From contig NC_135549.1 of NCBI RefSeq assembly GCF_964340395.1, forward strand, positions 31,681,832 to 31,745,831: a DNA stretch of 64,000 nucleotides, in the 5' to 3' direction. Positions 36,258-49,100 of the stretch are shown here, one piece after another. This DNA comes from Glandiceps talaboti. Lineage: Eukaryota; Hemichordata; Enteropneusta; Spengelidae. Both the position numbers and the translations under genes were made by a program. The stretch's first letter is position 1, and every line of letters begins with the position of its first letter. The notes beneath the pieces were generated by a model. That model did no database searches. It was not told the DNA's origin and saw only the letters and a program-made list of their open reading frames with translations.

Positions 36258-37092
36258 ATGAAGCTCATACAGAAACGTCACATCGAGTGGATTGTCAACA
36301 CTCAACGCCTATCCACCCGTCAGAAAGGGTCTATGCCCAGAAATGGGCTGCAAGAACATGTATTCTGTTTAAAGTCTGCATTTAGTGATTTCCTTCACAC
36401 AAGCTCAAAACTATATGTTAGTTTCATTGATATCAAAGACGCTTTTGGCAGCATAGATCATGATTTCATGATCAGGGAATTGAAAGAAGCAGGATACCCA
36501 GACCTATATCTTGATATAACCAGAGACATCTATACGGTTCCACATTTCAGGTGAAAACAGCAAGTGCAATTACACAACCCATCCAACACAATAAAGGCAT
36601 TATCCAGGGGTGTCCGTGGTCAGTGATTGTTTTCGAGCAAGGCATTGACAAATGGCTACGCTGGATTGAGTGTCCTTATGGTAGAGTTCATACACCAAAT
36701 CCAGTGCAAGGCTATGTTGACGATCTAGATTTCATCGCTAACTCTGAACAAGAATTAAACACTATGCAATGACTACAAAAACAGATTCATTCATGGTAGC
36801 TAGCGGTATGCAAATTAAACATCGCAAATGTGGGATATTGCATGGTCAGCGAACTGGAAACAACTGGAAAAAGAATGAAAAGACGGGAGATACACAAGTA
36901 TCAATTCAAAATGCCCGTATACCAATGTATGAGCGCAAACAAGCGTATACATATCTCGGCTACCAAATGAATATTGAAAACTCTTGCAACAATGAACAAG
37001 TTAATATACTTATATCGGAATTTAAAGAAACCATGACAAAGATAGACGCATCCATGTTACCAACCTCTGCAAAACTTTCGGCTGTCAACGTA
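36258..37092 (+). mobile_element. RLE-type non-LTR retrotransposon, RT part (dead, split)
   Basis: Three consecutive plus-strand frames form one reverse transcriptase: QKGSMPRNGLQEHVFCLKSA and FIDIKDAFGSIDH (36258-36551), IIQGCPWSVIVFEQ and the catalytic GYVDDLDF (36551-36771), and DSFMVASGMQIKHRKCGILHG with YTYLGYQM (36769-37092). One-base shifts near 36540 and 36768 separate them, so the copy is inactive. The style of the RT blocks and the endonuclease found again at 39.4 kb place it among elements with a restriction-like endonuclease (R2/R4/NeSL/Hero group). Everything 5' of the RT is missing, and the truncation point is next to (ATGT)n. Confidence 0.85.
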
Positions 37093-39425
37093 ATGATAAG
37101 ATAAGATAAGATAACACTTTATTTTAGCCGTTTAGAAAATTTTACATTTCTAATTTGGTATTTAAACAAAATAAAGTTAATAATGATCTATGAAATATAA
37201 ATATTAAAATATACAGTAGTTCTAGTGTGTGTCTATTGACTACATGTATCATCCAGGTATATGTAGAGAGCGGTTATAATATCCTTATGTTTTGATTGTA
37301 GTATATATCTAAATTGCTCTCCTCTATCTAAGTTTATAAAGTTTGAGTTGAGGGTAGTGATAATACTAAACATTTTTTCTCTTTGTTTTGTATATAATTT
37401 ACAATGAATTAGATGATGTCTTTCATCTTCTATTTCTTTACAATGTGTACATAGTCTGTCTTCTACTGGTGTTTTTGGTTTTGTATATCTACCCTTCTCA
37501 ATGGCAAGTTGATGGCAACTTAATCTAAATTTGGCTATTGTTTTGATGTGTTGTTTATTGTTCATTACTTTAATGTATTCTTCTTGTTCCAGGGAATTTT
37601 TGAAGTTGTTGTATGTACGTAACTTAGAGTTTTCCCTTTTGTTATTTTCATTCCATTGATTGATATAATATTGTCTAATTGAGTTGTATAGTTCTTGTTT
37701 TGTTAAATTGTTGATATTCTTGCTGTTATATAATTGTATATTGTGTTCAAAGGTAGTTAGCCATGAACCTGTGTAATCATTGTTCTCCATGTCATTCATT
37801 GCATAATAGGCTAAGTTGTTATTGTCTAATGTCTTGAGGTATTTGTAATAGTTTATTGCTGAGTAGTATATTCTACTAATCAGTGGTTCTCTCCCAAGTT
37901 CCATTCTGCATCCTATTTTGCTCACTCTGTTGCTGACATTTAATATTTGGCGACAAAAACGTAGATGGAATTTTTCTGTCTCTGTTTTGTCCCAAGTTGT
38001 TTGATTTTGGAGAACACCCCATATTTCGCCAGCATATGTCAGGATAGGTAGCTGTGTTGTATTCATGAGTTTTTCCTTTATCTTAGTACTGTTTATCTTT
38101 GTCGAATATATCTGTGACTGGATTCTTGCAGCTTTGCTGGCTTTGTCTGACAATCTGGTTGCTGTGGAGCTCATAGAGCCATTTGTCTTGAATGTTACAC
38201 CGAGATATGTGTATTGTTCTGTAGTTTTTATTTCTTCCAAGCCACATTTGAATTGTCTTGTATCTTGTTTGCATCCTGATTTTCTAAATACCATTATTTG
38301 TGTTTTGTTTGCGTTTACTTGCAATCGCCAGTCTGTTGTGTATCGATGAAGGTAGTCTAATGCATTCTGTATTCCATCATAGGACGTTGACATCAATGCA
38401 ATATCATCTGCATACAACAGGCTGTTGATTGTTTTGTTATTAAGCTTTGGTGCATTTGTTTCAATGTTTGCGAGTCCGGTAGTGAAATCGTTTACAAAGA
38501 TATTAAACAATGTCGGGCTTAGTGGACAGCCTTGTTTAACTCCATTATCAATTTGGAACTTTTCTGTTATCACGTCAGTTAATTTCACGATGAAGTTCAT
38601 ATTGGTGTACATGTTTTTCATTATGTTGTATACATTTCCGTTGATGTTGTTACATAGTAATTTATAGAGTAGTGCTTTCCTCCAAATTGTATCAAAACAC
38701 TTTTTGAGGTCTACAAAGCAACAGTAGATTTTCTTATTTCTTGAATGGTATTTCTTTATAATAGTGTGCAGTGTAAGAATATGGTCGATAGTTCTATGTT
38801 TGCGTCGGAAACCTGCTTGGTTTGGGTGGATGATGTTATTTCTTTCCAGATAGTTTGATATTCTATTGTTAATGATCATACTAAATAATTTAGCTATCAC
38901 ATTACCAACTGAAATACCTCTGTAGTTGTTTGTGTCTGTCCTGTCTCCTTTCTTGTGTACTGGGGTTATAACGCTGGTATTCCATATTTTTGGATAGATT
39001 CCTGTATCTAGTACATTGTTGTATACTTGTGTCAGTGCTTGTTTAACTTTGATGTTGCTGTATTTTACTAGTTCTCCTGGAATGCCGTCTGGTCCACTTG
39101 CTTTATTATTTTTTATTGATCTTGTCACTTGTACCACTTCTGATAGTGTTATTGGTTTATTTAATTCATGATTGTTTTCCATTTCATTTTCTAATTGTAT
39201 TAGTTGTGTTTCTATTTCCTGTATTCTATCCGGTGTGGTAGTGTTATTTTTGCCAATTTGTTGGAAGTGTTTAGTCCATATAGTGTGCGGGATTTCTTTC
39301 AATTTGTTGTTTTCTTTGGTATTTGTGATAGAATTTATCTTCTGCCAGAAATCTTGTACATGTTCGTTTTCATCTGCAAGCTCTATTTGTGATAGTATTT
39401 TTTGTTGTTTGTCTTTCTGCATAAT
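37093..39425 (-). mobile_element. Non-LTR retrotransposon with intact RT ORF, inserted inside the RLE-type LINE
   Basis: A single minus-strand frame covers 39422-37233 without a stop. It has KASGPDGIP, VITPVHKKGDR, NYRGISVGN, NQAGFRRKHRTIDHIL, a CCFVDLKKCFD block, GVKQGCPLSPTLFN, the catalytic LLYADDIAL, NANKTQIMVF, YTYLGVTFK and a C-terminal zinc knuckle CTHCKEIEDERHHLIHC. The endonuclease and any ORF1 are absent, so the copy is 5'-truncated. Its 3' end is AATAAAGTG-like followed by (TTATC)n, seen on the plus strand as (GATAA)n at 37095-37115. The intact frame suggests that it is young. The first 20 codons of the open frame right of 39422 belong to the host element. Confidence 0.9.
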
Positions 39426-39920
39426 GTGCATGTCAAAGCTGAATAAACGACCAGACATTACTATCATCGATAAACAGAACAAACATGCAATATTAGTTGA
39501 AGTGTCCGTACCCTTTCATGCACATATTTCATTGTGTTTTCAGGAGAAGTTTGACAAATATTTTCCGCTCTCACCAGAAATAAACACTACAGGCTTTCGT
39601 TCAGAAATAATAGTTAATGTCATTGGAAGTCTCGGAAATGTACATCATAAAGTCACAAGTGGTTTGATCAAAGTTGGTTTAAATAGAAGGAATTCCAAAT
39701 CCATCACCAAATATTGTAGTGTAAGCTCAATAATAGGTTCTTACAAAATTTGGAGATTGAGATGTAGGTACTATAACAACCAGATATCACGTGAACGTTT
39801 GTCATAAGTGACCAAGAGAAACTCGTTCACTAGTCAGTATGATTTCCTGCAAGGTATTGTGTGTGTATTCTGTAAAGGAATTATGTAAATACTTTACTTG
39901 TACATGCTATTTTTATGTAA
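39426..39920 (+). mobile_element. RLE-type LINE, C-terminal restriction-like endonuclease part
   Basis: The plus-strand frame after the nested LINE reads LNKRPDITIIDKQNKHAILV, then EVSVPF and EKFDKYFPL. The RPD...VEVSVP spacing is the PD-(D/E)XK endonuclease signature of R2/R4/NeSL-type retrotransposons. The frame stays open to a TAA at 39805-39807. A short 3' UTR with AATAAA (39928-39933) leads into (ATGT)n. The region between RT and endonuclease, which normally holds a zinc knuckle, is missing, so the nested insertion was accompanied by, or followed, a deletion. Confidence 0.85.
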
Positions 39921-39940
39921 GTTGGAAATAAAAGAATTTG

Positions 39941-39941
<1 letters not shown>

Positions 39942-39971
<30 letters not shown>

Positions 39972-39991
39972 TGTATGTATGTATGTGTGTA

Positions 39992-40044
<53 letters not shown>

Positions 40045-40053
40045 TGTGTGTAA

Positions 40054-40084
<31 letters not shown>

Positions 40085-40200
40085 TGTATGTATGTATGTA
40101 TACATGTATGTATGTATGCATGTATGTATGTATGTATGTATGTATGTATGTATGTATGTATGTATGTATGTATGTATGTGTGTGTGTGTGTGTGTGTGTA
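39942..40200. repeat. (ATGT)n/(GTGT)n microsatellite
   Basis: Some 50 ATGT units with GTGT, ATAC and GCATG interruptions directly follow the 3' end of the RLE-type LINE. Confidence 0.95.
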
Positions 40201-40377
40201 CGTGTGTGTATATGGGGTGGGGTATTTGTTTTCCATGTGTTTAACCTTAATATTTGAGTTGACTCACAACTATAAAATAATTGAGTCACACCTGTACATT
40301 TTCTAAACGAAAACAATCTTGCAGCACTATTAGATCGACGCCGTTCTCCTGAAATAGCCCAGATTATTCAATATATA

Positions 40378-43300
40378 TATGCTTTATTCAAAGTACCGTG
40401 GCCACCGGCCTAACGTACAGAAAACAGTTTATAGAAAAAACTGCTAGTGTAGAGGTTTGTTGTGACAATCAGCAATGGTACATACAAATCCACATAATAA
40501 TAATAGCAAATACAACCAAAATTAGTCCATCATACTTTGGCGTAAACGGAAAGCAAAAAATACAAACTTTGCTAATTTATTCTGAGTATGAACATGATTT
40601 GTTCTCATCAAAGAATAAAATTTAAATTGCGAAGGAGGCTGAAAGAAATATTGTGGAATATACAATTCTCTCAATTGTTGATATACAGGGCATAATAAAC
40701 AAAAATAAAATTCATCTTCAATGAAATTACCAATGTTACATAAAATACATATTCTTCTTATATTCGTCTCTCCTTCCCTTTTCTATCGCTAAATTGTGAT
40801 TAGAAGCTCTAAATCTACAAAGAGTTGTTCGAAATATCATCTTATCGATATTTGACAGATAACTTTCATACTGCAGAAGAGATTTGAAATGTTTGTATGT
40901 GTCAAGATTTGGACTTTCTGACAAACCATTGACCCAACCCTGACCATCTATATCACGACATCTCTGCTTGAAGAGATTTAAAAATAAACGTTCGTCTCCC
41001 ACTCCTTGCATAATCCATACCTCCCCAAACCCATACGAAAATAAAAGATATTTGTCGTGCAGTGCCCAACAGTTCCGTCCATTTTCAGTCATATTGACTT
41101 AATACAGGTAACAATGATGAACATACCTAGAATCGTCCATATTTAATATATGCAACCAACACTTAATTATCCTTACAAACATATTAACCTTGAGAGAAAA
41201 ACGCCCAAGTTCCCCAGTAACAACGAGATTGGATGTGTTACTCTAAAGACGCAACACATAACGGCAAAATTTGAATTGCACTCGCTCAATATCTAGAGCT
41301 TTGTGAAAGCCCCAAATTTCACTTCCGTATAGAAGGATGGGAAGGATTTTTGTATCAAACACTTTCATTAAAACATTGATCGGTATTTCTCCAAATCTAC
41401 TTAAAGATGATTTCAAATTAAACAAAGCCTTACACGCTTGATCGGACAAAGACTTCTGTGCTTTATACCAACTGTCCCCACTTGAAAAGAAAAGTCCAAG
41501 ATATCTATAAAAAGAAACGACTTCAATAGGTCTGCCTTCCAGTACCCAACTTTCATACCTACGTAGTGGACCACCCTTTCTAAAAACAATAACTTTGCTT
41601 TTTATTCAAATTGATACGTAATTGCCACCTTCTACAATAGTCAGAAAGTCTGTTCAGTAATCTTTGAAGTCCAATTTTAGAATTACTAAAAGGAACAAGG
41701 TCGTCTGCAAATAAAAGGTAATACAGCCGTAGGAGACCCATGTGGACGCCAGAGTAAAAATCAGTGTCTAAGAACTCTTCTAAGTCGTTGATATAAAAAC
41801 TAAATAAAAGAGGTGAAATAACTGAACCCTGCTGTAAACCAGTGTTACAGGAAAAAAACTGTGTTAAACCACCGGGTGTCATTACGCATGCTTTTACCGA
41901 TTTATACATATCAAATAATACATTGAAGACTTTGCCTCTGATTCCACTCTTAGCTAACTTATAAAATAAAGAATAATGATCAACTCTATCAAAAGCTTTT
42001 TCGAAATCGATAAAAGCACAGTAGAGACGACCCCTGTGAAAAGATAAATACTTATTAACAATTGCTGCTAAAACAAAAATATTATCTATTGTGTGGTATT
42101 TCTTTTTGAAACCTGCTTGTGCCTCGGCAATTTTACAATACTCGTCAAACCAACTTTGTAAGCGACTACAAAGAATAGATACAAAAAATTTACCCATGAC
42201 AGACAACAAAGTAATACCTCTGTAGTTTTGTGGGTCATCTTTCGACCCTTTCTTATGTAATGGAGTTATCATACCAGTTGCCCATATATTATGGAATTTA
42301 CCCTTATCAAGAAATGCATTAAATAGGGAACAAATCATTTCGAGAAGAACTGTTGGTGCATTTTTGAATATTTCGATAGGTACTCCATCAATTCCAGGGG
42401 CTTTACCCTTTTTCATTTTCATAATACACTCAACAATCTCGGGGATTAAAATACGAGCATTCAAAATATCAAAATTGCGATCCTCAAATTCATGTGTGTC
42501 ATCAACATCGAGATTATCAACATAGTCTTTGATTAAAGATTGAAATTCAGCATCAACATTTATGTCCGCAGCGGGGTTAAAAACACCTTTAAAGTAATTG
42601 TACCATTCGTCATTTGATATATTTGGTGATGGTGATGAACGACCTAAATTTAATGACCTCCAACAAGATTTAGAGTCATTACAATCAGCCAGTAATAACT
42701 GGTTACACAGTTTTTGTTTGTACGTTTTCTTTTTATCCTTTATCAGCTGTTTATGAATTCTTGTCGAATTAAGGTAGTGTGCTAAGTTTGTATTGTTTCT
42801 ATTTCTGCGAAATTTTGAAAGAATTCGATGCATTTCTTTTTTACTTCGATGACATTCTGTATCAAACCATGAATTACGATTAAAACAACGTCTACCTGAT
42901 ACTTGTTGCGTTTTTAACATCGATGAGGCACAGTTTGCTGACAGCAGAATTTAAATTCAGTGCGTCAATGTGTGTGTAAAATTCTTCAATATTGACCTGT
43001 GTATGTTCTGTGTCCCATTTTGAAATGAATTCATCAAAAAACATCTGATTCCATATATATCTTTGTGATTGGTCCGTGTCCATCTGTGTATAAGGTTGAC
43101 TTTCACGGACAGTAGATACATGCTTTAATTCAAAACACAGTGGCAGATGGTCCGATTCTGTACGTTGCCCATCAATAGTGACGTCATAGAAACGATCAAA
43201 AGTACTACTCCGACAAAGAATGTAGTCTATAACACTACAGCCTTGCATTGACAAGAATGTGAAATCTCCACTGTTGTGGTGTTTAAACAACCTTCCATTA

Positions 43301-44210
43301 ACTATGCATAGCCCAGATGTTCAACATAAATTTAGGAGACTACGGCCATATGCATTTACTTCTAAGTCGTTTGACACTCTATTGGACAATGCAATATCAT
43401 GATCAGTTATGTAATCTTTATCATCAATTGGCAAAAAACTGATATCATCACCACTGATGAAGTCTGGTTCATTTCCCACTCTTCCGTTAAAATCGCCAGT
43501 TATTATTACCTCGCAACCAGGGTAACGATTACTGTACTCGCAATCTTTTCATCCTCTAGAATGTCAAATATATTTTCTTCAACATACGGTGAATTCTGCG
43601 GTGGTCTATATACTACTGCAAATACAATTGGTTTTGCTCTCACATGATCACAAGAAGGCAACAAAATCCACAAAATGTTATCAGATTGGCTTGGCAATTT
43701 GGAAATTGTCAAATTCGGGTTTGCTTTCCAAAATACCGAAATCCCACCCGGAAAACGACCAAACGCTGACTGTCTCTGTTTGGTAACATGGATGCTATTA
43801 AACCCTTGGATAACGGGACCTGCACTTGAGGATAACCACGTTTCCACATCAAAGCTTGAAAGATAGTTTACGAAATCACTGTCTTCACACTTGTCCGTAA
43901 AACCATGGATATTCCAAAACATACATTTAATATTGTTCTCTGAGACTCTGTGTTCATTGTCAAGTTCTTCAGTTTCCGCAATAGTACTATTAACATGGCC
44001 TCGGCCACGTCCCTATTCACCATGACGTACCGCGGGGATAATTCGGTTGAAAGTAATGTCATATTTGTAGAACTTATCGTCAACTTTCAATTTGTCATAT
44101 ACCATAAAAGCTGTTTTACCGTCATTTCTGGCTACTTCCAAGAATGGTCCTAGTTTTCTCCGACTTTCTCTTACCAACTGAGAGAAGTCAATACAGTTGA
44201 AGATGGTTCA
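40378..44210 (-). mobile_element. APE-type non-LTR retrotransposon, nearly full-length but decayed
   Basis: From right to left on the minus strand: a possible ORF1-like tail (FLEVARNDGKTAFMVYDKLK, about 44150-44080); an apurinic-type endonuclease (MFWNIHGFTDK, AVVYRPPQN, then TGDFNGRV, and SVIDYILC...SDHLPL) spread over 43922-42892 in shifting frames; a 446-codon RT frame 42920-41580 with GKAPGIDGVP, ITPLHKKGSK, NYRGITLLS, EAQAGFKKKYHTIDNIF, FIDFEKAFDRVDH, GLQQGSVISPLLF and LLFADDLVPF; and C-terminal pieces 41449-41243 (PILLYGSEIWG) and 41092-40736. The 3' end is TACTTTGAATAAAGCATAT near 40378. Several frameshifts inactivate it. Confidence 0.88.
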
Positions 44211-45516
44211 TTTTAATTATGATGTATCCAAGTTTCCTATCAACAAGTCAAAACTCCGCGATTTAATAAATACGAAATAGTACAGTGAAGTATATTACGA
44301 AACATGATTTAATAAATACGGTGCGGTGTTAGAGGTGTTTACTTATTCAATGCATATTCTAGTCATCACTAATCAGTGTGGTTATGTAGCGCCCACAACG
44401 GCCATATCAGCATTATTCATGGGTCTATCATTTGCGCGAAACGTTGTCATGGACCTAGTACCTATGCTTCAGTGAAAACCATCAATGGAAATGAGTCTAC
44501 AGATGTTTTTTGAATATGGCCTGCACATTCTACATCTAAAATGTGTCTCAGAGTATTAAAGCCGTATTAAACCCTCCCCACTCCCCCCACTCCTCTTTCC
44601 AGGTCTGTTGTCAATTTAATATGTAGGTTCTTTTTCTCAGTTGTTATGAGTGTGCTCTCACATCGTCTCATAAGTGAAACACCATGGCAACCACTTTTGA
44701 GCTGTATGATGTAATATGACGCCGGTAATGTCGATTCAAAAAGTCTGTGATTATTATATTGTTGTCTGTTACTTTACTGCTAAATGTCGAAATTTAATAA
44801 TGTCAGTTATTTAGAAAGCTCAGTGTCAATAAAAATTATACTACCGTAACGTAACTAAACTAATAATCAACTAAGTTACTACATGTGTATATGACCGAAT
44901 CCAACACTATTTTTATGTTCATACTATAATTCACAGTTTTAAGCTCTATTCCAACAAGTGGCCAATATATAATGTGCTGTATACATGTCGTTATTTTACG
45001 TACCTCCACCTCGTTTAAAGAGTAGTCACTCGTAACCTAGGTGATTCTACTCATTTTGGGACTGTGCATACCCAGATATCGAGACTATCATTGTCCTCAA
45101 TTCACACATCATAACACAATTAGAGCAGTGTCAAGATTTAGATGATATGAGGCCATACTTTTATAACTTAGGCTTCTAACAAATTGTAATCTTAGTCATT
45201 ACACTGATTACACTTCACAACAGGAATTAACACCATGTTACTAATTGTTACATATTACTAATCATAACAGAAGTCGACATCAAACTAAAATAAACGACAA
45301 CTCCATGAACTAAATATATGTCTTAGCATGTCGTAAAATTATCCAAATACTTTATGACTGTTGTACTTTGATATCAACAACACAAAAATGGCCATGTATT
45401 CGCCAGATAAATCCTCATCACGTGATCTCATTAGGAACTATCTTATCGGAATACAATTCAATTAGTTGAAGTTTTTATGACGTCGACTAACTTGGTGAAT
45501 GCATCGATCCACCGCA
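44211..45516. promoter_or_regulatory. Upstream region of the aminopeptidase gene
   Basis: No coding sequence was recognised. The 1.3 kb between the LINE 5' end and the first ATG should hold the aminopeptidase promoter. CTTATCGG (GATA-type, reverse) at 45443-45450 and a TGACGTC half-palindrome at 45478-45484 lie close to the start, but no convincing TATA box or initiator was identified. Confidence 0.3.
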
Positions 45517-46193
45517 ATGGCGTCTAATCGTGATACTTACAGAAATGGAGAGCATTGGAGTGAAGAAGCACTGTATAAGAAGGATGCTAAAGGATGCTTC
45601 GTATCCAGGACAACGGGTGTGTTGCTGACGGTCGTGGCCATCATTATAGTGGTGTTCGTCGCTTTAGTATTTTACTTTGCTCCGGCGACAGAAGAATGCG
45701 ACCCGCCATTGGAAATCGTAGAGCCTCTTCCCCCACCTATGCCGTCCGATGAACCACCGACAGAGGATCCAAGGGGACCGTATAACGGGAGACTTCCTGA
45801 GACTCTGAAACCTGAACACTACGATATTTGGCTCAAAGTATACATGGATGATGTTGATGGTGATAAAAAGTTCACTTACGATGGCGAAGTTAACATTATA
45901 TTAAAGTGTTATGAATCCACTGACATTATAACGTTACATTTTCTTGACCTTGACATTGACTATGATTCCATACAAGTTTCTTTACTTGATCTTACTGGGG
46001 AGAGTGTTCAAAGCACTATAGGTATAAAAGACTGGTATACTGAGGAAGTGTACGACTTCTTGGTTTTAGTACTTGAAGAAAGTTTGCAGGAAGGGGACTT
46101 GTACTCGGTGAGGATGAGTTACAATGCTGAACTCAAATACATACCGTTTTTTGGCTTTTATCGGAGCAGTTACCAAATCGGCACCGAAACAAG
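45517..46193 (+). CDS. Aminopeptidase exon 1: cytoplasmic tail, membrane anchor, N-terminal beta domain
   Basis: It begins MASNRDTYRNGEHWSEEALY; GCA before and G after the ATG favour this start over the in-frame ATG 18 bases upstream. Residues 34-54 (GVLLTVVAIIIVVFVALVFY) form one hydrophobic anchor after a basic segment, so the catalytic part lies outside the cell. A Pro/Glu-rich stalk and RLPETLKPEHYDIWLKVY, the canonical start of the M1 N-terminal domain, follow. The exon ends GFYRSSY...TETR at donor AAG|GTAATG. Confidence 0.93.
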
Positions 46194-49100
46194 GTAATGT
46201 TTTACAACACTCTTCACTAACCTATTACAAGTAAGTGAAATATCAGACATATTTCCCCGATAATAGTGGGGGTCTATGCATTTTAAGGGATCTAACTATT
46301 CTGTCATATTTGTACATAAAGTAATATTGTTACTTTCTGACCTCCTTGCCTAGCTGGTAGATCATGTAACTATAGAACCACTCTCATATCTCCACTTGTT
46401 CATGGAATCACTTGGACTTTAGTGAATTAACTCAGACTATATACAATGTTATGGTTAACTTGGAACCATTTTAGAAGTAGCCAGGGAGCAGATGGACGCT
46501 AATTGCTTTGCCTTCAGCTCGCTCCTCTTCTCTAAAGCGAATCCATACTTTATTGCAATTTTAAATTCTTATAAACATAAATTATACAATAGTCAAATAA
46601 TTGGATGATAAAATCACCAACATCATAGATGAATAAAACCGAAGAGTGTCGTTGCCTTCATTTAATGCAAATAATATTGACAAATCTGAAAAAATCGCTA
46701 AACAATTTGATGAGGCCATTGCTCTTCCATGGGTCCACAGTCATGTTGTCATCTCCGAATACAATTCGTGAAATGCAGTGTTCTTAGTACACCAAAACTT
46801 TATGAATATCAGAACGTTGTATTCTGTCACTCATGGCAATAAAAAAATATTATCGGGTGAATTTGGAATGGCAGGCAAGGATGGTAGTAGTTTGAACCAA
46901 CCGAACGATTAAATGAGAAGTAGCCCAGAGACTTGCATTGGTTATGTGGCTTGGAATTGTTGTTCTGTCAAGCCAGTATGTCGAGTCAGATAGCCAAGGC
47001 TGTTGGCTAACTTAAAACAAATTGTCAGCACAGTGTTCTATATATATCTATATACATTCACAATGTTGGCACTGCGTTGTATCAGTCTATCCAGCATGGT
47101 TGACTTGTGCGGTGTTATTAGTCTCGTGTGCACGGAGACGTTATTATACGAAGACGACCAGTACGTTGGGTTAGTAGTCCGAGAGTTGAATCAACTCGAA
47201 GGGGAACAGGACCACGACAGAGACAATGGAGTATCCGTTGTTTTTCAACCACAATATGTCTTTGAATGAGAGAAATTCATATTTTACGATCGAAAGAAGA
47301 AGTTTCCTTGGATTGCACTTCACGCAGAGTTTATGATTTGCCCTCCAGCTCTACTACGAAATGTTCACATTACGTGTCTAAACTTGGTTTGTTGTGATGG
47401 GAGCCTCCAGCCTTTACAAGGGGAGGACCGAGATAATGGGTGGTGGGGGTCACCTTTTCCTCATCGGCCTCTCGGGGGAGGACCATATTGTAGGAAATGA
47501 ATTGGGAGAAGGGTTACGTTTTACTTTGACTCATTGTATTGCCTAATATTGCATTATTATGTTTTTGTCATCCCATCGCTGCCACTGGTTCCAAATCCCA
47601 TTGCGGCTAGGTTATGGTCAGGTACCCATGGTATCAGCCTTTATCAATCAAATTGCTGCTGACAACCAATGTAATGAATTAATTGTTAGTCGTGGTGTGA
47701 GGAGAGAAGTGGGTCTCACAGGTGTAAAATGGGAAAAGTTTGGTAAGATACTACGGATAATGTTGTGGAGATCATGACCTCTGTCCCCATAATGTTGGGA
47801 GTATGTCAATCAATCTAATCGTCTTGAACTCAGCCAACGAGATCCAAACACATGTATTTATTAATGCAATACCTTCACACACATGCACATGACGGTGGGA
47901 AATAGCCGATGTCTTTAGAACTTTCAACACTGGTGGTAGCGGTGGGATTAAATCCTACCCATGGGACTCATGTCCTTTTACATTTCTGACAGTATTTTAA
48001 CCCACATTTTAAACTACTTTAACAGGGGAGGGTCATGTTTTAGAAAAAAAGAGTTGAGGGAGGCCCGGCCGCCACTTTTTAGCACGATGGAATCGGGGAG
48101 GGTCACATTTTACGCAATAGCGCGAGCCCGATTTCCCCTGCCCCTTGTAATTACTGAATGCGCCCTAATCACGTAAGTTTAATTTTACCAAGTAACAAGC
48201 TGTCGGTGTAGAGGTTATCACCATTGGGTGACAGTAGTACCAATTTACCAGATCATAAATTGGATTTTTATCGGACTCTACTTATCTAGTACAAACCTAG
48301 CATGCTCCTGTTGGTTAGAGATGCCTATCTATCATCATGGCAAAGGTTGAACCAGCGCCACTCGTTGCGGTATATAGTGGAATTCTCCAAATCAGATCGG
48401 ATATGAAATGGAGATATACAGTTTAGTAATTAGGAATGATAAAGAACAGCGATGTCGTTTGGAAAACGGAAAATAAAACATTGAATCGAATAGAGAATTA
48501 CTCGGGTTTGAGTTGTAAATATATCCAGACGCACGACCGTGATAAATGTTAGTCCTTTTCTATATCATCATCTCTTAATTTTTATCGGTAACAAATTACG
48601 TCCGTGCAGACATACAGCATTAGGTCCACGAAGACTGTAAGTCGACCATGTGGAGTGATGCCCAAATAGTTTTATTTTACACTCGTCAAATATACACATT
48701 TTATTGTGTAGGTGGATTGCTGGAGCAGTATTTGAACCTAATGGTGCCAGGATGACCTTCCCTTGTCTTGACGAACCAAACCTCAAGGCCACCTTTGACA
48801 TCATCATGGTACATAGACCAAACAGACGAGCTCTTGCTAATATGAATGAAATCGCCTTTGAGAGTGACGGAGAATGGAATACTACATACTTTAATACAAG
48901 TGTAATCATGTCCACCTATCTCATTTCATTTTCGTTAACCGACTTCCCAAGTCTTGAGATGACCACACCAAATAATATACTGGTAAGGCATTTATCTCAT
49001 TATAATATTTTGCATCAAACAAACCTGTTATCCAATCAAATAATACAATACCAATGAATGATACAAACCTGTTGTCCAATCAATTACGCCAATACTGACT

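Noticed and set aside
39881-40316. Frames of Tyr-Val-Cys-Met or His-Thr-Tyr-Ile repeats
   Set aside because: Pure products of (ATGT)n; the same holds for frames at 34030-34272, 36052-36246, 10092-10593 and 11455-11707.
45499-45516. Upstream in-frame ATG of the aminopeptidase
   Set aside because: Its context (TGAATGC) is weak, whereas the ATG at 45517 has G at -3 and G at +4; six extra residues would not alter the topology.
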